Assembly: GCA_016712415.1 (NCBI GenBank)
Contig: JADJRC010000049.1
Span: forward strand, 124,001-188,000
Direction: 5' to 3'
DNA: 64,000 bases
DNA from: Lewinellaceae bacterium
Lineage (GTDB): Bacteria; Bacteroidota; Bacteroidia; Chitinophagales; Saprospiraceae
Part shown: positions 1-9,276 of the stretch, one piece after another
Position numbering within the stretch: the stretch's first letter is position 1
Layout of the letters: every line of letters begins with the position of its first letter
Notes under the pieces: generated by a model
What the model was told of the DNA's origin: nothing
The model's database searches: none
Seen by the model: the letters and a program-made list of their open reading frames with translations, nothing else
Made by a program: the position numbers and the translations under genes

Positions 1-1022
1 AAGGGCTTTTCATGCAGCAACACGCGCAGTTTATGGCGACGCGCGACGCGCTCCATCAGGTCCATGAGCAACTGGTTGTGGTCGACCGCTACGTTGATCT
101 CCTCAAATACCGGCGCTACTTCGTATTGTGCCGGGGCTACCTCATTGTGGCGGGTGCGCACCGGGATGCCCAGTTTGTGGCTTTCCGTTTCCAGGTCGCG
201 CATAAATGCGTAAACACGCTCCGGAATGGAGCCGAAATAGTGGTCTTCCAACTGCTGGTGCTTGGCTGCGGGGCGACCCAGCAGGGTCCTGCCCGTCATC
301 ACCAGGTCCGGACGCGCACTGAACAGGGCTTCATCCACCACAAAATATTCCTGCTCCCAGCCGAGGGTAGCGCTTACCTTATTGACTTCCTTGTCGAACA
401 TCTGGCACACCGGCACGGCGGCCTTGTCGAGGAGCGAATGCGAGCGCAGCAGGGGCAGTTTGAAATCCTGCGCCTCTCCGCCATAGGTGACAAAAATAGT
501 GGGAATACAAAGCGTTTTACCGTCGCCGACTTCCAGGATAAATGCCGGACTGCTTGGGTCCCATACCGTATAGCCGCGGGCCTCAAAAGTGCTGCGCATA
601 CCTCCGGAAGGAAACGACGAGCCGTCGGGCTCTTGCTGTACCAGTGCCGAGCCGGTAAATTCTTCGATCACGCGGCCGTCGTGGGTCAGGGTAAAAAACG
701 AATCGTGCTTTTCGGCCGTTTTGCCGGTGAGCGGCTGGAACCAGTGGGCAAAGTGCGTACACCCTTTTTCTTCCGACCACTTTTTCATGCCCTTGGCTAC
801 TTCCTCAGCCACTTCAAGCGTCAGTTTTTGACCGCTTTGAACGGCCGCTTTTACGCTCAGGTAGGCATTTTCCGTGAGGTACTTTTTCATTGCCTCGTCA
901 TTAAAGACGTTTTCGCCGAAGTAGGAGGCAATACTTTCCACGGCGCCTTCGGTGAATTCTACGGGAAAGGGCTCCATCCGGTTTTCTACAGTTTGGAGCG
1001 CATTAAAACGAGAGAGAGACAT
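1..1022 (-). CDS. glnN: Glutamine synthetase type III (5' part, runs off left edge)
   Basis: ATP-dependent ligation of ammonia to glutamate, cytoplasmic. The reverse strand reads open from an ATG at 1022 to the window edge, giving about 340 residues of a family that is usually around 730. The start MSLSRFNAL, the block YFGENVFND, the block THFAHWFQPLTG, the active-site stretch GWEQEYFVVDE, RHNEVAPAQYEVAP and DHNQLLMD are characteristic of the GSIII (GlnN) class and are not found in this form in GSI. Because the 3' end lies outside the window it is easily missed by an ORF search that demands a stop codon. A promoter-like element lies about 320 bases upstream. The class assignment is secure; the missing C-terminal half cannot be judged. 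Confidence 0.95.
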   Translation of the reverse strand, partial: MSLSRFNALQTVENRMEPFPVEFTEGAVESIASYFGENVFNDEAMKKYLTENAYLSVKAAVQSGQKLTLEVAEEVAKGMKKWSEEKGCTHFAHWFQPLTGKTAEKHDSFFTLTHDGRVIEEFTGSALVQQEPDGSSFPSGGMRSTFEARGYTVWDPSSPAFILEVGDGKTLCIPTIFVTYGGEAQDFKLPLLRSHSLLDKAAVPVCQMFDKEVNKVSATLGWEQEYFVVDEALFSARPDLVMTGRTLLGRPAAKHQQLEDHYFGSIPERVYAFMRDLETESHKLGIPVRTRHNEVAPAQYEVAPVFEEINVAVDHNQLLMDLMERVARRHKLRVLLHEKP

Positions 1023-1339
1023 ATCGAATGTATGGTGAATGAATGAGCAATAGATTGAATATCAGTTTAATAAAACAGTCAGAACCCGGCTGGTGAAGGC
1101 TGGCTCAAGGGAAAATGAACGCGGACAACCGAACGGTGTGAACCGCTCAGACGGAAATTTGATTAACAGGCGCGGGGCGCCGTTGTCGTGTGTCAGTAAA
1201 GTAAAAACAAAGGGCAAAATTTGGTTGGGAAGCGGGGCGTCTCCTCCATGTGCCGGACAGGGCCGGCATATTGTGCATTACAGAAGAGGAGATGGTGGTG
1301 AGCAGCATTACTCATGAAGAGATATCGCTTTTTCGGCGG

Positions 1340-1370
1340 CAAAGATACGGATTATTTACAGAAAACTAAA
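1340..1370 (-). promoter_or_regulatory. Bacteroidota-type promoter for glnN
   Basis: The minus strand reads TATCTTTG at 1347-1340, an exact match to the -7 consensus TAnnTTTG of Bacteroidota. A TTTAG at 1370-1366 sits where the -33 TTTG/TTG box is expected. The implied start near 1333 gives a leader of about 310 bases before glnN. The stretch 1023-1339 shows no convincing gene. Confidence 0.45.
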
Positions 1371-1389
1371 GCATCCGAGTTTTTCCCAT

Positions 1390-1424
1390 AAAAAAAGCCC
1401 CCCTCCTGCTATTAGGAGAGAGGC
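1390..1424 (-). terminator. Rho-independent terminator of the giant HYR gene
   Basis: On the minus strand an 11-bp stem (1424-1414 with 1407-1397, two G-U pairs) closes a six-base loop and is followed by seven T. It lies about 60 bases past the stop at 1486. The same stem shoulder and the preceding 20 bases recur at the terminator at 9169-9203. Confidence 0.85.
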
Positions 1425-1485
1425 CATCCCAAAAACCGATTTTAAAGTATGTTAAAATCGATTCCCAGCGATTTATCGAAATAAA

Positions 1486-4161
1486 TTACTTCGTCTGAAT
1501 CATCTTCTTCGTGGCTGCGTCCGTGGCAGTTTCCAGTTTGTAGTACATCATGCCCGTGGTGTTCAACAGTGCACGATCGATGGCGATGGCGTTGTAGCCT
1601 TTGCCAAACTGGCCTTTCTGCGTGAACAGCATGCGACCCGTTTCGTCGAAGATCGACAGCGTAGCCTCAGTTGCCTCAGGCAGGTGGAAGCCGATGAGTG
1701 TCTTGTTCACAAACGGGTTCGGCTGGTTCTGGTACAACTCGAAGCCTACGCCCGAGATCACTGCACCACCCTGACCGTTGAAACGAAGCGCTACATCCAG
1801 GCGGTTGTTCGACAGGCTGTAGGCCTCGGCACGCGTGATGCGGCTCGATACACCCAACATGTCGCTCAGTTTGCCGCTCTTCACTGCGCGGAACTTCACG
1901 CTGAATTCGCTCGATTCGCCGTCTACCGACGTCGTGATCGCGTCTGCGAATACTCCGAAGTTGTCTGCTTTCATGTCTGCACCCGGAAGCACATCCACTA
2001 CTTCAAGACCGCTGAAGTTCATCGTGAACTGGTAGCCTTGTACTTTCTCTGCGCCTTTGAAGTCGACGGTGAATACTTCACCTGCCTTCACGTCGCGATC
2101 CTGTACGTCGAACAACAGCGTGCTTGCAGCGCGGTCGTCAGCGTTCATCAGGGCATTGGCGATAGCCGTGCCGTTAACGTCGCCGATCTTCACACCTACG
2201 AAGTCGTCACCCAGTTGGTCCGTCGTTACACTTGCTACGCTCTTCGTTTCCGGGAACGCCGTGGAGAACGGATTCGACGGCTGCGGGAAGATAAAGCCTT
2301 TGTCTACAAAGCGCCAGGACGTGTTGTTCGGCAGTTCGTTGTAGATACCAAGGATCAGTTTGCGGATTTCAACGATGTCGAACGTCGTGATCGAGTTCGA
2401 TTTGTTGGCGTCTGCTGCGATCATTTTGTACGGGCTGCCCAGCGGCTCCAGACCCAGGATGTGTTTCGAGATCAACACAAGGTCGAACGTCGATACGCCA
2501 TTCAGCGGGTTGTCGTCTTTCGTCGGTGTTACCGTGTAGTTGGTGTTCATCGGTACGGCATCAACAAATACGAACTGACCTTGGTCGTCGCTCATGTCGA
2601 ACAGGCTCGTAGCGCCCGATTGCAGGTTCACGTTGGCATCTTCGATACCGTCCTGTGCTTCCGTTTTCAATGCGCCGGCTACAGTTACGTTGTCCGGGTT
2701 GTTCACGTTGCCACAGTTGTTGTTGTTGTCCTGGATGTCTACCGTTGCTGCGCAGAAGTCGGCATTGCCTGCCAGATCCTGTGCCCACAGTTCGATCGTC
2801 TGTTCGCCCAGATCGGCGCACGTAAACGTTACGCTGGTGATCGGGTTGCCCAGTGCATCTACCGGGAAGCCGGTGCCCTGACCTGCGCGACGGATCGCGT
2901 ATTTCAGTTTCGACGTCGGCGTGCAGTTGTCTTCTGCATATTGCAGGAAGTCAGTTGCCCACAGTACTACCATTTGCGTCGGCATGATATTGACGCTCAG
3001 GCCGTTGAAGCATACAACAGTCGGTGCTTTGCAGTCTTTCACTACGAACGTGTATTCGCAGTACGTTTCGTTGCCGCAGCCGTCCGTGATCGTCCATTTG
3101 ATCTTGTGCGTGCCGTAAGGCAGTTGCGGTACGATGCCAGGCGAGCCGAGCTGGTTGTTCGGCGTCGGCATTTGCGGAAGCGTTTTCCACTGTACGGCTG
3201 CCGTGCGGGTAGTGCCCGATACCGACTGGTGGTTAGCCCAGCGGTAGATCTCGTTCGGGAGTACCGGACGACCGTCGAATACGCGCGAGGTGCCACCAGA
3301 GTAGTTCGGCGTACCTGCGTTGTTGTAGTTCACCGTGCCGGGAGCCGGCGGGTTGTTGCTGTTTACTACCGTTTCCATCGAACCGTCGCCGTCCAGGTCG
3401 AGGAACAGCAGGTACGAGATGTTCACGTTAGCGCCCGAGCATGCGTCGGTTGCCGTGATCGACAGCGGTGCATTGCCTTCGCACAGGTCGTGCGATTCGG
3501 TTGCTGCATCCCACCAGTACGACTGGTTCCACAGCAGCGGATCGTTTGTCGTCACATCGCAGTATTCAACAGGCGAAGCCGGGCAGTCTGCCGTCGGTTT
3601 CTGCGTGTCGATGATCTTGATGATCTGTTTGTACTGGTAGCAGTTCGCGTTAGCGTTGTAGAACGTGCAGAAGTTCGTCTGCGGCTGACCCGGTGCGATC
3701 GCTACGACCGTCGGGTTCCACGGAGCAGGCGTGCCGCAGGCCGATACGGTCGGGCCCGGCAGGTTCTGCGTGTTGTTCGTCGTTGCGTTCGGGTTCGGGT
3801 TCGGTACAATTACACAATCACCGTCCGGGTTGTAGGTACACCAGTTGATGATCGTCCAGGTACGCTCGATTTTCAAGCAGGCATCCGGTACAACCGTGAA
3901 CACCTGGTCTTCGTGCGATACGCCAAGCAGTTCGCAGTCTTCGCCGAAGAATACCGGCTCACCGTAGTTGCCCGTGCCGTCGCAAGCCGTTACGATAACG
4001 TCGTTCGGGAACTTCACGAAGTAGTCCTGTTCGTAGTTAACGATGATGCGCTGGGTGCACTGGCTCGATTGGCCGTGGCAATCCCATGCACGGAACGTGC
4101 GGGTGATGGTACCGCGGTTACAAACGGTGTCGAACAGGTTGTAGTTCACCGAGTGCGACAA
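1486..4161 (-). CDS. C-terminal part of giant HYR/dockerin/cohesin-like protein with T9SS type A sorting domain (separated by frameshift)
   Basis: This is the downstream part of one gene that begins at 8180. The apparent start at 4161 is internal: adding one base at the A3 run 4255-4257 joins the two frames and restores the sequence seen in the paralogue at 16321-19119. Visible parts of the 891 residues are HYR-like Ig modules rich in Asp-Asn-Cys, a dockerin-like pair of loops at about 554-610 (STFDLVLISKHILGL, then STFDIVEIRKLILGI, separated by DANKSN), a cohesin-like beta domain at about 677-795, and a T9SS type A sorting domain at about 806-891 (QNQPNPFVNKT start, TKKMIQTK end). The expected role is an exported, surface-anchored adhesin or scaffold. 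Alone it has no signal peptide and could not be exported. Confidence 0.8.
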   Translation of the reverse strand: MSHSVNYNLFDTVCNRGTITRTFRAWDCHGQSSQCTQRIIVNYEQDYFVKFPNDVIVTACDGTGNYGEPVFFGEDCELLGVSHEDQVFTVVPDACLKIERTWTIINWCTYNPDGDCVIVPNPNPNATTNNTQNLPGPTVSACGTPAPWNPTVVAIAPGQPQTNFCTFYNANANCYQYKQIIKIIDTQKPTADCPASPVEYCDVTTNDPLLWNQSYWWDAATESHDLCEGNAPLSITATDACSGANVNISYLLFLDLDGDGSMETVVNSNNPPAPGTVNYNNAGTPNYSGGTSRVFDGRPVLPNEIYRWANHQSVSGTTRTAAVQWKTLPQMPTPNNQLGSPGIVPQLPYGTHKIKWTITDGCGNETYCEYTFVVKDCKAPTVVCFNGLSVNIMPTQMVVLWATDFLQYAEDNCTPTSKLKYAIRRAGQGTGFPVDALGNPITSVTFTCADLGEQTIELWAQDLAGNADFCAATVDIQDNNNNCGNVNNPDNVTVAGALKTEAQDGIEDANVNLQSGATSLFDMSDDQGQFVFVDAVPMNTNYTVTPTKDDNPLNGVSTFDLVLISKHILGLEPLGSPYKMIAADANKSNSITTFDIVEIRKLILGIYNELPNNTSWRFVDKGFIFPQPSNPFSTAFPETKSVASVTTDQLGDDFVGVKIGDVNGTAIANALMNADDRAASTLLFDVQDRDVKAGEVFTVDFKGAEKVQGYQFTMNFSGLEVVDVLPGADMKADNFGVFADAITTSVDGESSEFSVKFRAVKSGKLSDMLGVSSRITRAEAYSLSNNRLDVALRFNGQGGAVISGVGFELYQNQPNPFVNKTLIGFHLPEATEATLSIFDETGRMLFTQKGQFGKGYNAIAIDRALLNTTGMMYYKLETATDAATKKMIQTK

Positions 4162-7100
4162 ACCGCACTGGCCCTGGTATGTGTGTACAGCGGCGGTGTC
4201 GAGACAGCAGTTGTCCTGAACCGTTGCTTTGCCGTAAGCCCAGAGGCTCGGGTCAAAGCTTCGCAGCTTACTGTTACGTTAGCCGGCGATACGCAGGCAG
4301 GCTTGATTTTGTCCTGTACTTCAACTTCAATCATACACTCGTTGAAGATCGGCGTGCCATCAGGTCCGATGGAGAAGTTGCCGAAGTCGTCGAGTTGGTA
4401 AATGCGGAGGATAACCGTCTGGGAAGTACCTACTTCGCAGCAGTAGAACTTGATCGAGTCACCTTCAGAGATAGCGCGTTCGAATTCCGTCGGGAAATCC
4501 GGGAAGAAGTCGTCGCAGGAAGGATGGCCGTTGATCGAGTTAAGGCCGTCGATGCAGTCGCTGTACGTACCGTCTGCCTCAGGCATACGGCGGATCGTCA
4601 TTTTGATATTGCTGCAATTGTCGTAAGAACCGTCGTCGAACGTAGTGGCTTTCACCCACGTAACACCGGCGCCTTCACAGTCGCCAAGCGCTGCAGGCTG
4701 ATCGCCGGGGCCGGCAGGGCCGTAGCAATCGAACGGATCGTCGATACCGATGGCAACCGTCGTGTGTTCGTCGCAGGCAGCTACCGGAGGCACGTAGTCG
4801 CGTACCGTCAGGCGGAACGTACAGGTGCTCGTGTTGCCGCAGTCGTCTTCGGCCTGGTAAACCACCGTGTGCGAACCGGCCGGCAGGCAAGGCGTTACGC
4901 CGAATGCGCCGAGGGTATCAGGATTCCACAGGTTGTTGCCGGGGAAAGAAGTCAGCGTACCACCAATCGGGAACATGCCGATCGTATCGAACGTAAACGG
5001 ATCGATACCGATGATCATGCCGCTGATGTTGTTGATGCGCGAGCAGTTGTCGGAGATAATTACGTCGGGCAGGTTAACCTGCGCGCAGCAGGTGAACGGA
5101 TCGGTGCTGACCGTCAGGTTAGCCGGGCAGGAGATAGAAGGACCCTGCTCATCGAGTACTTTGATGATCTGGCTGTGGTTGATGAACGTACCGGTACACC
5201 AGTCGATAACCTTCCATTCGCGCAGGATTTTGTAGGTGCCGTCGCAAACCTCTACCACAGCGTCCGTGTAGGTCCAGCCGATGGTACAGCCGTCGGGCAG
5301 GCCAAACACCAGGGGATAGCCCTGAAGACCCTGGCCCTGGAGCACATCCGGCGTCGGATATGCGCTGCTGCACGGAACAGCCGGGTTATTGATATTGTCG
5401 TAGCTCGGCGGCAGTTCAACGTCATTCAGCGTCGGGCGCAGCACGTTAATAACCATGACACAGGTCTTGGTATTGCCGCTGGCATCAACAGCCGTCCATT
5501 TGCGGTTTACTATTTTCGTCAGACCGGAATTGCAATCCTGTGCAACCTCGGTATCCAGGTAAGACAGTGTAACGTCGGAGCAGTTCTCCATGACCGGAGC
5601 GCCCGAGCCGGCAGGTACGGTGTACGTGTTAGAACCGGTCTGGAACACGTTTACGTTGAGCATCAGATCATTCGGGAAGCCCGGAGGATCAACCACAGAT
5701 TTGTACAACACGGAACCGATAAAGGCACGCGGCGTATTGGCATTGACGAAAGGATATGCGCCGGCAGCGTGGCCCTGGCTGATGATCGTCAGGGAGCCGT
5801 CGGTGGACGTCAGGTCGCCGTTGGCGTAGCCGAAGTCGATGGCGCCGTCGGCACAAGCCACATAAATACCTTTGCGGTCGCCGGGTTGGAGCGTAAGGCC
5901 GCCAACAGGAACCGTGGTAAGGGTCGGCCAGGTCGGGAACACACCGTTGCCGGTTACGGTAGCGGTGCCAAGCAGCGTCCATGCGCCTGCGTTAGCCTGG
6001 TTGCCTACTGCAGTGGTAGCAGTAGTGGTGTAGTACACCTCAACCGGGTGCGAACCGGTCGGGATCGGAGCGATGAACCCGGAAATTTGGATCGGAGCAG
6101 CGCCCACGTTCTGAATGTCGAAGGTAACACCGTTAAAGGCGTTGTTTGCCGTTTGCGAGGTAGTAGGCAGCGCTTTTTCGGCGCCAAATACAGTGCCAGA
6201 GATGACACCCGGTGTCAGATCCTGGTTACAATTCGCGAGGCCCGGAGGACAGTCGAGTACCGGCGCCAGTTTGTCTTCCACTTTCAGGTTGCCCCAGCAT
6301 TTGTTGCCGGTGTCGGGGTCGGTTACCTGTACTGCGTACGTTTTACCTACGTCTTGCGGGCCGAGGACAGCGGGTACCCATGGTCCGTTGCCGAAAGGTG
6401 GTGTTTTGTCGATTTGTACAATATAGTCGTCGTAGCAGCCGTAAGGGCCACCTTCCAGAATCTGGTCGGCGTTCAGGGCCTCTGTGCAGTCTGCATCAAG
6501 GGATACGTAAACGAAGTCGTTACAAACGAGTGTGGAAACAGGGTTTGCGTATTCATTGACCGTTACGCTAAAGCAGCAGGTCGAAGTATTACCCACAGCG
6601 TCAGCCACCTGGAAGCAGGAGGTCGTGGTGCCTTTAGGAAATTCGGAACCCGAAGGAAGACCGGCAGTTTGTACCGGTGTCGGGTCGGTTACCGTCTGGT
6701 AGCTCACTGCACCGATAAACGCGCGCCCTGCATTGGCATTGATAAAAGGCGCTTGTCCGGCGAAGTGCCCATTACTGATGATACTCAGTGTTCCATTGGT
6801 AGTAGTCAAATTACCGTTGGCATAGTAGAACGTCGTGAGGTCAGTCAAGTACAGGTAGATGCCTTTGCGCTGGCCGGGCTGGAGTACGAGACCACCGATC
6901 GGGACATTCGTCGTAGGCGCCGTACCGTTACCCGTTACATTGGCACTGCCCATGAACGTCCAGGCGGCAGCGTTGGCCTGGTTGCCTACAGCCGTGGTAG
7001 CCGTAGTCGTGTAGTAGGCATTGACAGTATGTGCGCCGGCAATGATCGGAGCGAGGAAACCCGTGATCAGGATCGGCTGTGTGCCTACGTTCTGAATATC

Positions 7101-8180
7101 GAAGGTTACGCCGTCGAAGTTGTTGTTCTGCGTTTGCGACGCCGTCGGCAGGGTCACGAACGGCCCAAAGAACGGACAGTTGTCCGATACACTTATATCA
7201 TAGGAGAATATCGTGGAACACAAGCCCGGGTCGAGGTTGATGGTTACGCTCGGAGGGCAGGTAATCGTCGGAGGTACTCCGTCGGTTACGGTCACCGTCT
7301 GCGAAACTTCATCACATGCAGAAATTGAGTATTTGATGATATGCACACCGCTGGTCAATGACGGTATGATGTAGGACTGGCCTGGGTTGACCGTGGTCAA
7401 TTGCGTACCGTCTACAAAAACGGTGATTGTGGTTTGGCATGCCAGTGCTGGCGCCGTCAGGGAAGCATTGGTTGCACCGCAAACAGCCGGATCTACACCC
7501 GGAATGGTGATGGCGGGCAGGGTAACGCCGCTGAACGAGCAGGTCGGATCGCCGAAGGAGATCGACCAGCCAAGCATCGTACCTGCGTCGCCGCCTACGT
7601 CGTCAAAAATACGAAGTTTCCAGACGCCGTTTTGGCCGGCGGTAAAGGCGCCAAGGGTGGCAATGTTACCGGCATAGGCAGTCAGCGCACCCGCGCCGTC
7701 AGGGTCGCAGGAAACTGCAGTGGTGCCTTCCGGGCGGAATATACCGGTGAAAGGCGCTGCGCCTGCCGAGATCAGCGTTGCCGCAGCATCGCAGAAAACG
7801 GTATTGGTGTAGTTGTCGTTGCCGCCGCCGTTATCGGTGGACAGTTCGATACGCTGCGGAGCGAGCACCGTCAGTGGCGTACTGCTGCCGCCCGGCGCTT
7901 CAAGGAAAATGTCAAGGTCAGCGTCAAAAGTGTGCGTCATGTTAAGTTGAACGCTCAACAACTTTGCGTTTGCCGGAATACCGGCAACCGTGACTTCAAA
8001 TACGGTACCGCCTGCGTTTTGAGGAGCCACCGTACAACCACCTGTTCCGGTGGAAGGGAATGTGCTGTTGCCGGCCGTATTGGTCGTGCTGCCGTTAAAG
8101 CTCTGAGCCTGAGCCACAGCAGCCGACAACATAACACACAACACCGACAAAGTGAAGTTTGTAATTTTTTTACCAATCAT
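4146..8180 (-). CDS. N-terminal part of giant exported HYR-repeat protein (frameshifted near 4255)
   Basis: A signal peptide (MIGKKITNFT..., cleavage after VAQA) is followed by a P-domain-like jelly-roll at about 30-215, HYR modules (SCPANLTVSTDP, ISDNCSR), and two copies of a ~155-residue module at about 345-497 and 672-828 that share FDIQNVG, TTTATTAVGNQANA and LQPGxRKGIY. The reading frame goes out of register at 4255-4257: after VSCEA the translation becomes nonsense and stops at 4146. One added base gives AFDPSLWAYG, as in the paralogue, and continues into the 1486-4161 frame. The intact product would be about 2230 residues. ATG 8180 is preceded by TAATCTC, a leader shared with three other starts here. 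Function is inferred as T9SS cargo at the cell surface. Confidence 0.8.
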   Translation of the reverse strand: MIGKKITNFTLSVLCVMLSAAVAQAQSFNGSTTNTAGNSTFPSTGTGGCTVAPQNAGGTVFEVTVAGIPANAKLLSVQLNMTHTFDADLDIFLEAPGGSSTPLTVLAPQRIELSTDNGGGNDNYTNTVFCDAAATLISAGAAPFTGIFRPEGTTAVSCDPDGAGALTAYAGNIATLGAFTAGQNGVWKLRIFDDVGGDAGTMLGWSISFGDPTCSFSGVTLPAITIPGVDPAVCGATNASLTAPALACQTTITVFVDGTQLTTVNPGQSYIIPSLTSGVHIIKYSISACDEVSQTVTVTDGVPPTITCPPSVTINLDPGLCSTIFSYDISVSDNCPFFGPFVTLPTASQTQNNNFDGVTFDIQNVGTQPILITGFLAPIIAGAHTVNAYYTTTATTAVGNQANAAAWTFMGSANVTGNGTAPTTNVPIGGLVLQPGQRKGIYLYLTDLTTFYYANGNLTTTNGTLSIISNGHFAGQAPFINANAGRAFIGAVSYQTVTDPTPVQTAGLPSGSEFPKGTTTSCFQVADAVGNTSTCCFSVTVNEYANPVSTLVCNDFVYVSLDADCTEALNADQILEGGPYGCYDDYIVQIDKTPPFGNGPWVPAVLGPQDVGKTYAVQVTDPDTGNKCWGNLKVEDKLAPVLDCPPGLANCNQDLTPGVISGTVFGAEKALPTTSQTANNAFNGVTFDIQNVGAAPIQISGFIAPIPTGSHPVEVYYTTTATTAVGNQANAGAWTLLGTATVTGNGVFPTWPTLTTVPVGGLTLQPGDRKGIYVACADGAIDFGYANGDLTSTDGSLTIISQGHAAGAYPFVNANTPRAFIGSVLYKSVVDPPGFPNDLMLNVNVFQTGSNTYTVPAGSGAPVMENCSDVTLSYLDTEVAQDCNSGLTKIVNRKWTAVDASGNTKTCVMVINVLRPTLNDVELPPSYDNINNPAVPCSSAYPTPDVLQGQGLQGYPLVFGLPDGCTIGWTYTDAVVEVCDGTYKILREWKVIDWCTGTFINHSQIIKVLDEQGPSISCPANLTVSTDPFTCCAQVNLPDVIISDNCSRINNISGMIIGIDPFTFDTIGMFPIGGTLTSFPGNNLWNPDTLGAFGVTPCLPAGSHTVVYQAEDDCGNTSTCTFRLTVRDYVPPVAACDEHTTVAIGIDDPFDCYGPAGPGDQPAALGDCEGAGVTWVKATTFDDGSYDNCSNIKMTIRRMPEADGTYSDCIDGLNSINGHPSCDDFFPDFPTEFERAISEGDSIKFYCCEVGTSQTVILRIYQLDDFGNFSIGPDGTPIFNECMIEVEVQDKIKPACVSPANVTVSCEALTRASGLTAKQRFRTTAVSTPPLYTHTRASAVCRTR

Positions 8181-8234
8181 GAGATTAATTTTTACGAAAC
8201 CAAAGAATTAGAAATCATCTTTTAATAATCCTGT

Positions 8235-8648
8235 TCAGAAAGAAAGCAGGTTGACCGCGTCATTGACAATAGCCAGGAGTTGCGCTTTTGAGATGGGGGG
8301 CGAAGGCATCGAATCTGCCTGGGTATCGCCGTGAACAACATTGTAAGCGCTGGAGAGCGATTCCGAAATGCCCATGCCGCCTTCCAGGCTGCCGCCAACC
8401 TGTTCGTAGAAGTACATGCGGAACTTTGTTTCTACAGTGCCTTGTCCGTTTGCCAACAGCAAGTCGATGGCAGTGATTTCCTGATTGACCCTGGTCAATG
8501 CTTCGGACGGAGACACCCAGGAACCAACAGGTGAAAACGTGTGGTCAGACTGTGCTTGCACATTGCCTGCTGCAAAAAGCAACCCGACAACGAGACAGAC
8601 ACCCGCCCAAAACGAAGACACTTTTTTTGATGTGAACGATTTTGTCAT
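8235..8648 (-). CDS. Small exported protein of unknown function
   Basis: From ATG 8648 the product is 137 residues. It begins MTKSFTSKKV with a hydrophobic core and cleavage after NVQA, a clear signal peptide. A longer reading from 8708 would put 20 extra residues before it and is less likely. The mature part contains WVSPSEALTRVNQEI, FYEQVGGSLEGG and a C-terminal helix SKAQLLAIVNDAVNLLSF. No known domain is recognised and there is no T9SS sorting domain. It sits 54 bases upstream of the giant HYR gene on the same strand, so the two may be co-transcribed. Confidence 0.7.
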   Translation of the reverse strand: MTKSFTSKKVSSFWAGVCLVVGLLFAAGNVQAQSDHTFSPVGSWVSPSEALTRVNQEITAIDLLLANGQGTVETKFRMYFYEQVGGSLEGGMGISESLSSAYNVVHGDTQADSMPSPPISKAQLLAIVNDAVNLLSF

Positions 8649-9168
8649 TTTAAAAAAATTTGAGTGAACGATTGAAAACAAAAAAGCACTGTTCACGGAG
8701 AAGGTCATCCTCCGTGAACAATGCTTTTCATCATATAAACTTAAGGCACAGAAACTGTGTATAACTTTTCATGAGATTAAAAGAAACCGCGCAAAAACGA
8801 GGGCCGGCTAGTTTATAAAGTGCAAAAAACACTACATACACCTTATATACCACCCAATGGATGGAAGTGTATATAAGTCTGGACAAAAACAGACACAAAA
8901 TGCCTGCCAAAAATCGGATGTGGGAGGAAAAAGAGAGCGGGAAGTATTTGCCCGATGGGCCAGATACCGGTGCCTTGAAAATTAAAATCAGGCGGCACAC
9001 CAGCACTCATGAGATTAAAGGATTATTAAAAAGGCATTAAAGTGCAAATATATGCCGAACACTGGTAAAAATAAATATATGGAAGCAGTTTTTTTACAGG
9101 TATTAGACATACGGCTCTGACAGGGATTGGATCGACAATTGTCCTGATGAAATGAGCACGATTTAAGA
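8649..9168 (-). other. Non-coding stretch with two start-like sites and short ORFs
   Basis: No convincing gene. Two sites read TAATCTC directly before ATG on the minus strand (ATG at 9010 and 8772), like the starts at 8180 and 20760. The first opens a 55-codon ORF ending at 8843 with no recognisable feature, the second only 13 codons. A terminator-like hairpin follows at 8682-8728. This may be the remains of a decayed gene or a region of short leader ORFs. Confidence 0.3.
8682..8728 (-). terminator. Long hairpin, terminator-like on the minus strand
   Basis: An 11-bp core (TGTTCACGGAG and its complement) around an eight-base loop is extended by a 7-bp AAAAGCA/TGCTTTT stem after one mismatch. 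On the minus strand it is followed by a run of T. It separates whatever is transcribed from about 9010 from the small exported protein gene at 8648. Confidence 0.55.
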
Positions 9169-9203
9169 GAAAAAGCCCCCCTGCCGACTTTTCGGAGAGA
9201 GGC
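9169..9203 (-). terminator. Rho-independent terminator downstream of porP/sprF
   Basis: On the minus strand a 12-bp stem with one bulged C and an AAAG loop (9203-9175) is followed by five T. Its 5' shoulder and the preceding bases match the terminator at 1390-1424, while the loop-proximal base pairs differ with compensation on both sides. Confidence 0.8.
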
Positions 9204-9276
9204 CATCCCAAAAACCAATTGTTAAAGACATCTGTCTTTCAGCACTCCGCAAACAGCGAAGTGCGATTTCTTTTGC

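Noticed and set aside
12..1046. Plus-strand 344-codon ORF at the left edge
   Set aside because: The reverse strand encodes glutamine synthetase III with all expected motifs; the plus frame is its shadow.
1684..4401. 905-codon plus-strand ORF opposite the giant HYR gene
   Set aside because: Its translation is rich in Arg/Val/Cys/His with no domain, and the minus strand encodes recognisable HYR, dockerin and sorting domains. It is a codon-bias shadow.
4179..7328. 1049-codon plus-strand ORF
   Set aside because: Antisense to the P-domain/HYR protein; low-quality composition, no signal peptide or motif.
8731..9006. 91-codon minus-strand ORF
   Set aside because: A different frame from the TAATCTC-ATG site at 9010, with unremarkable hydrophobic translation; a chance frame is more likely.
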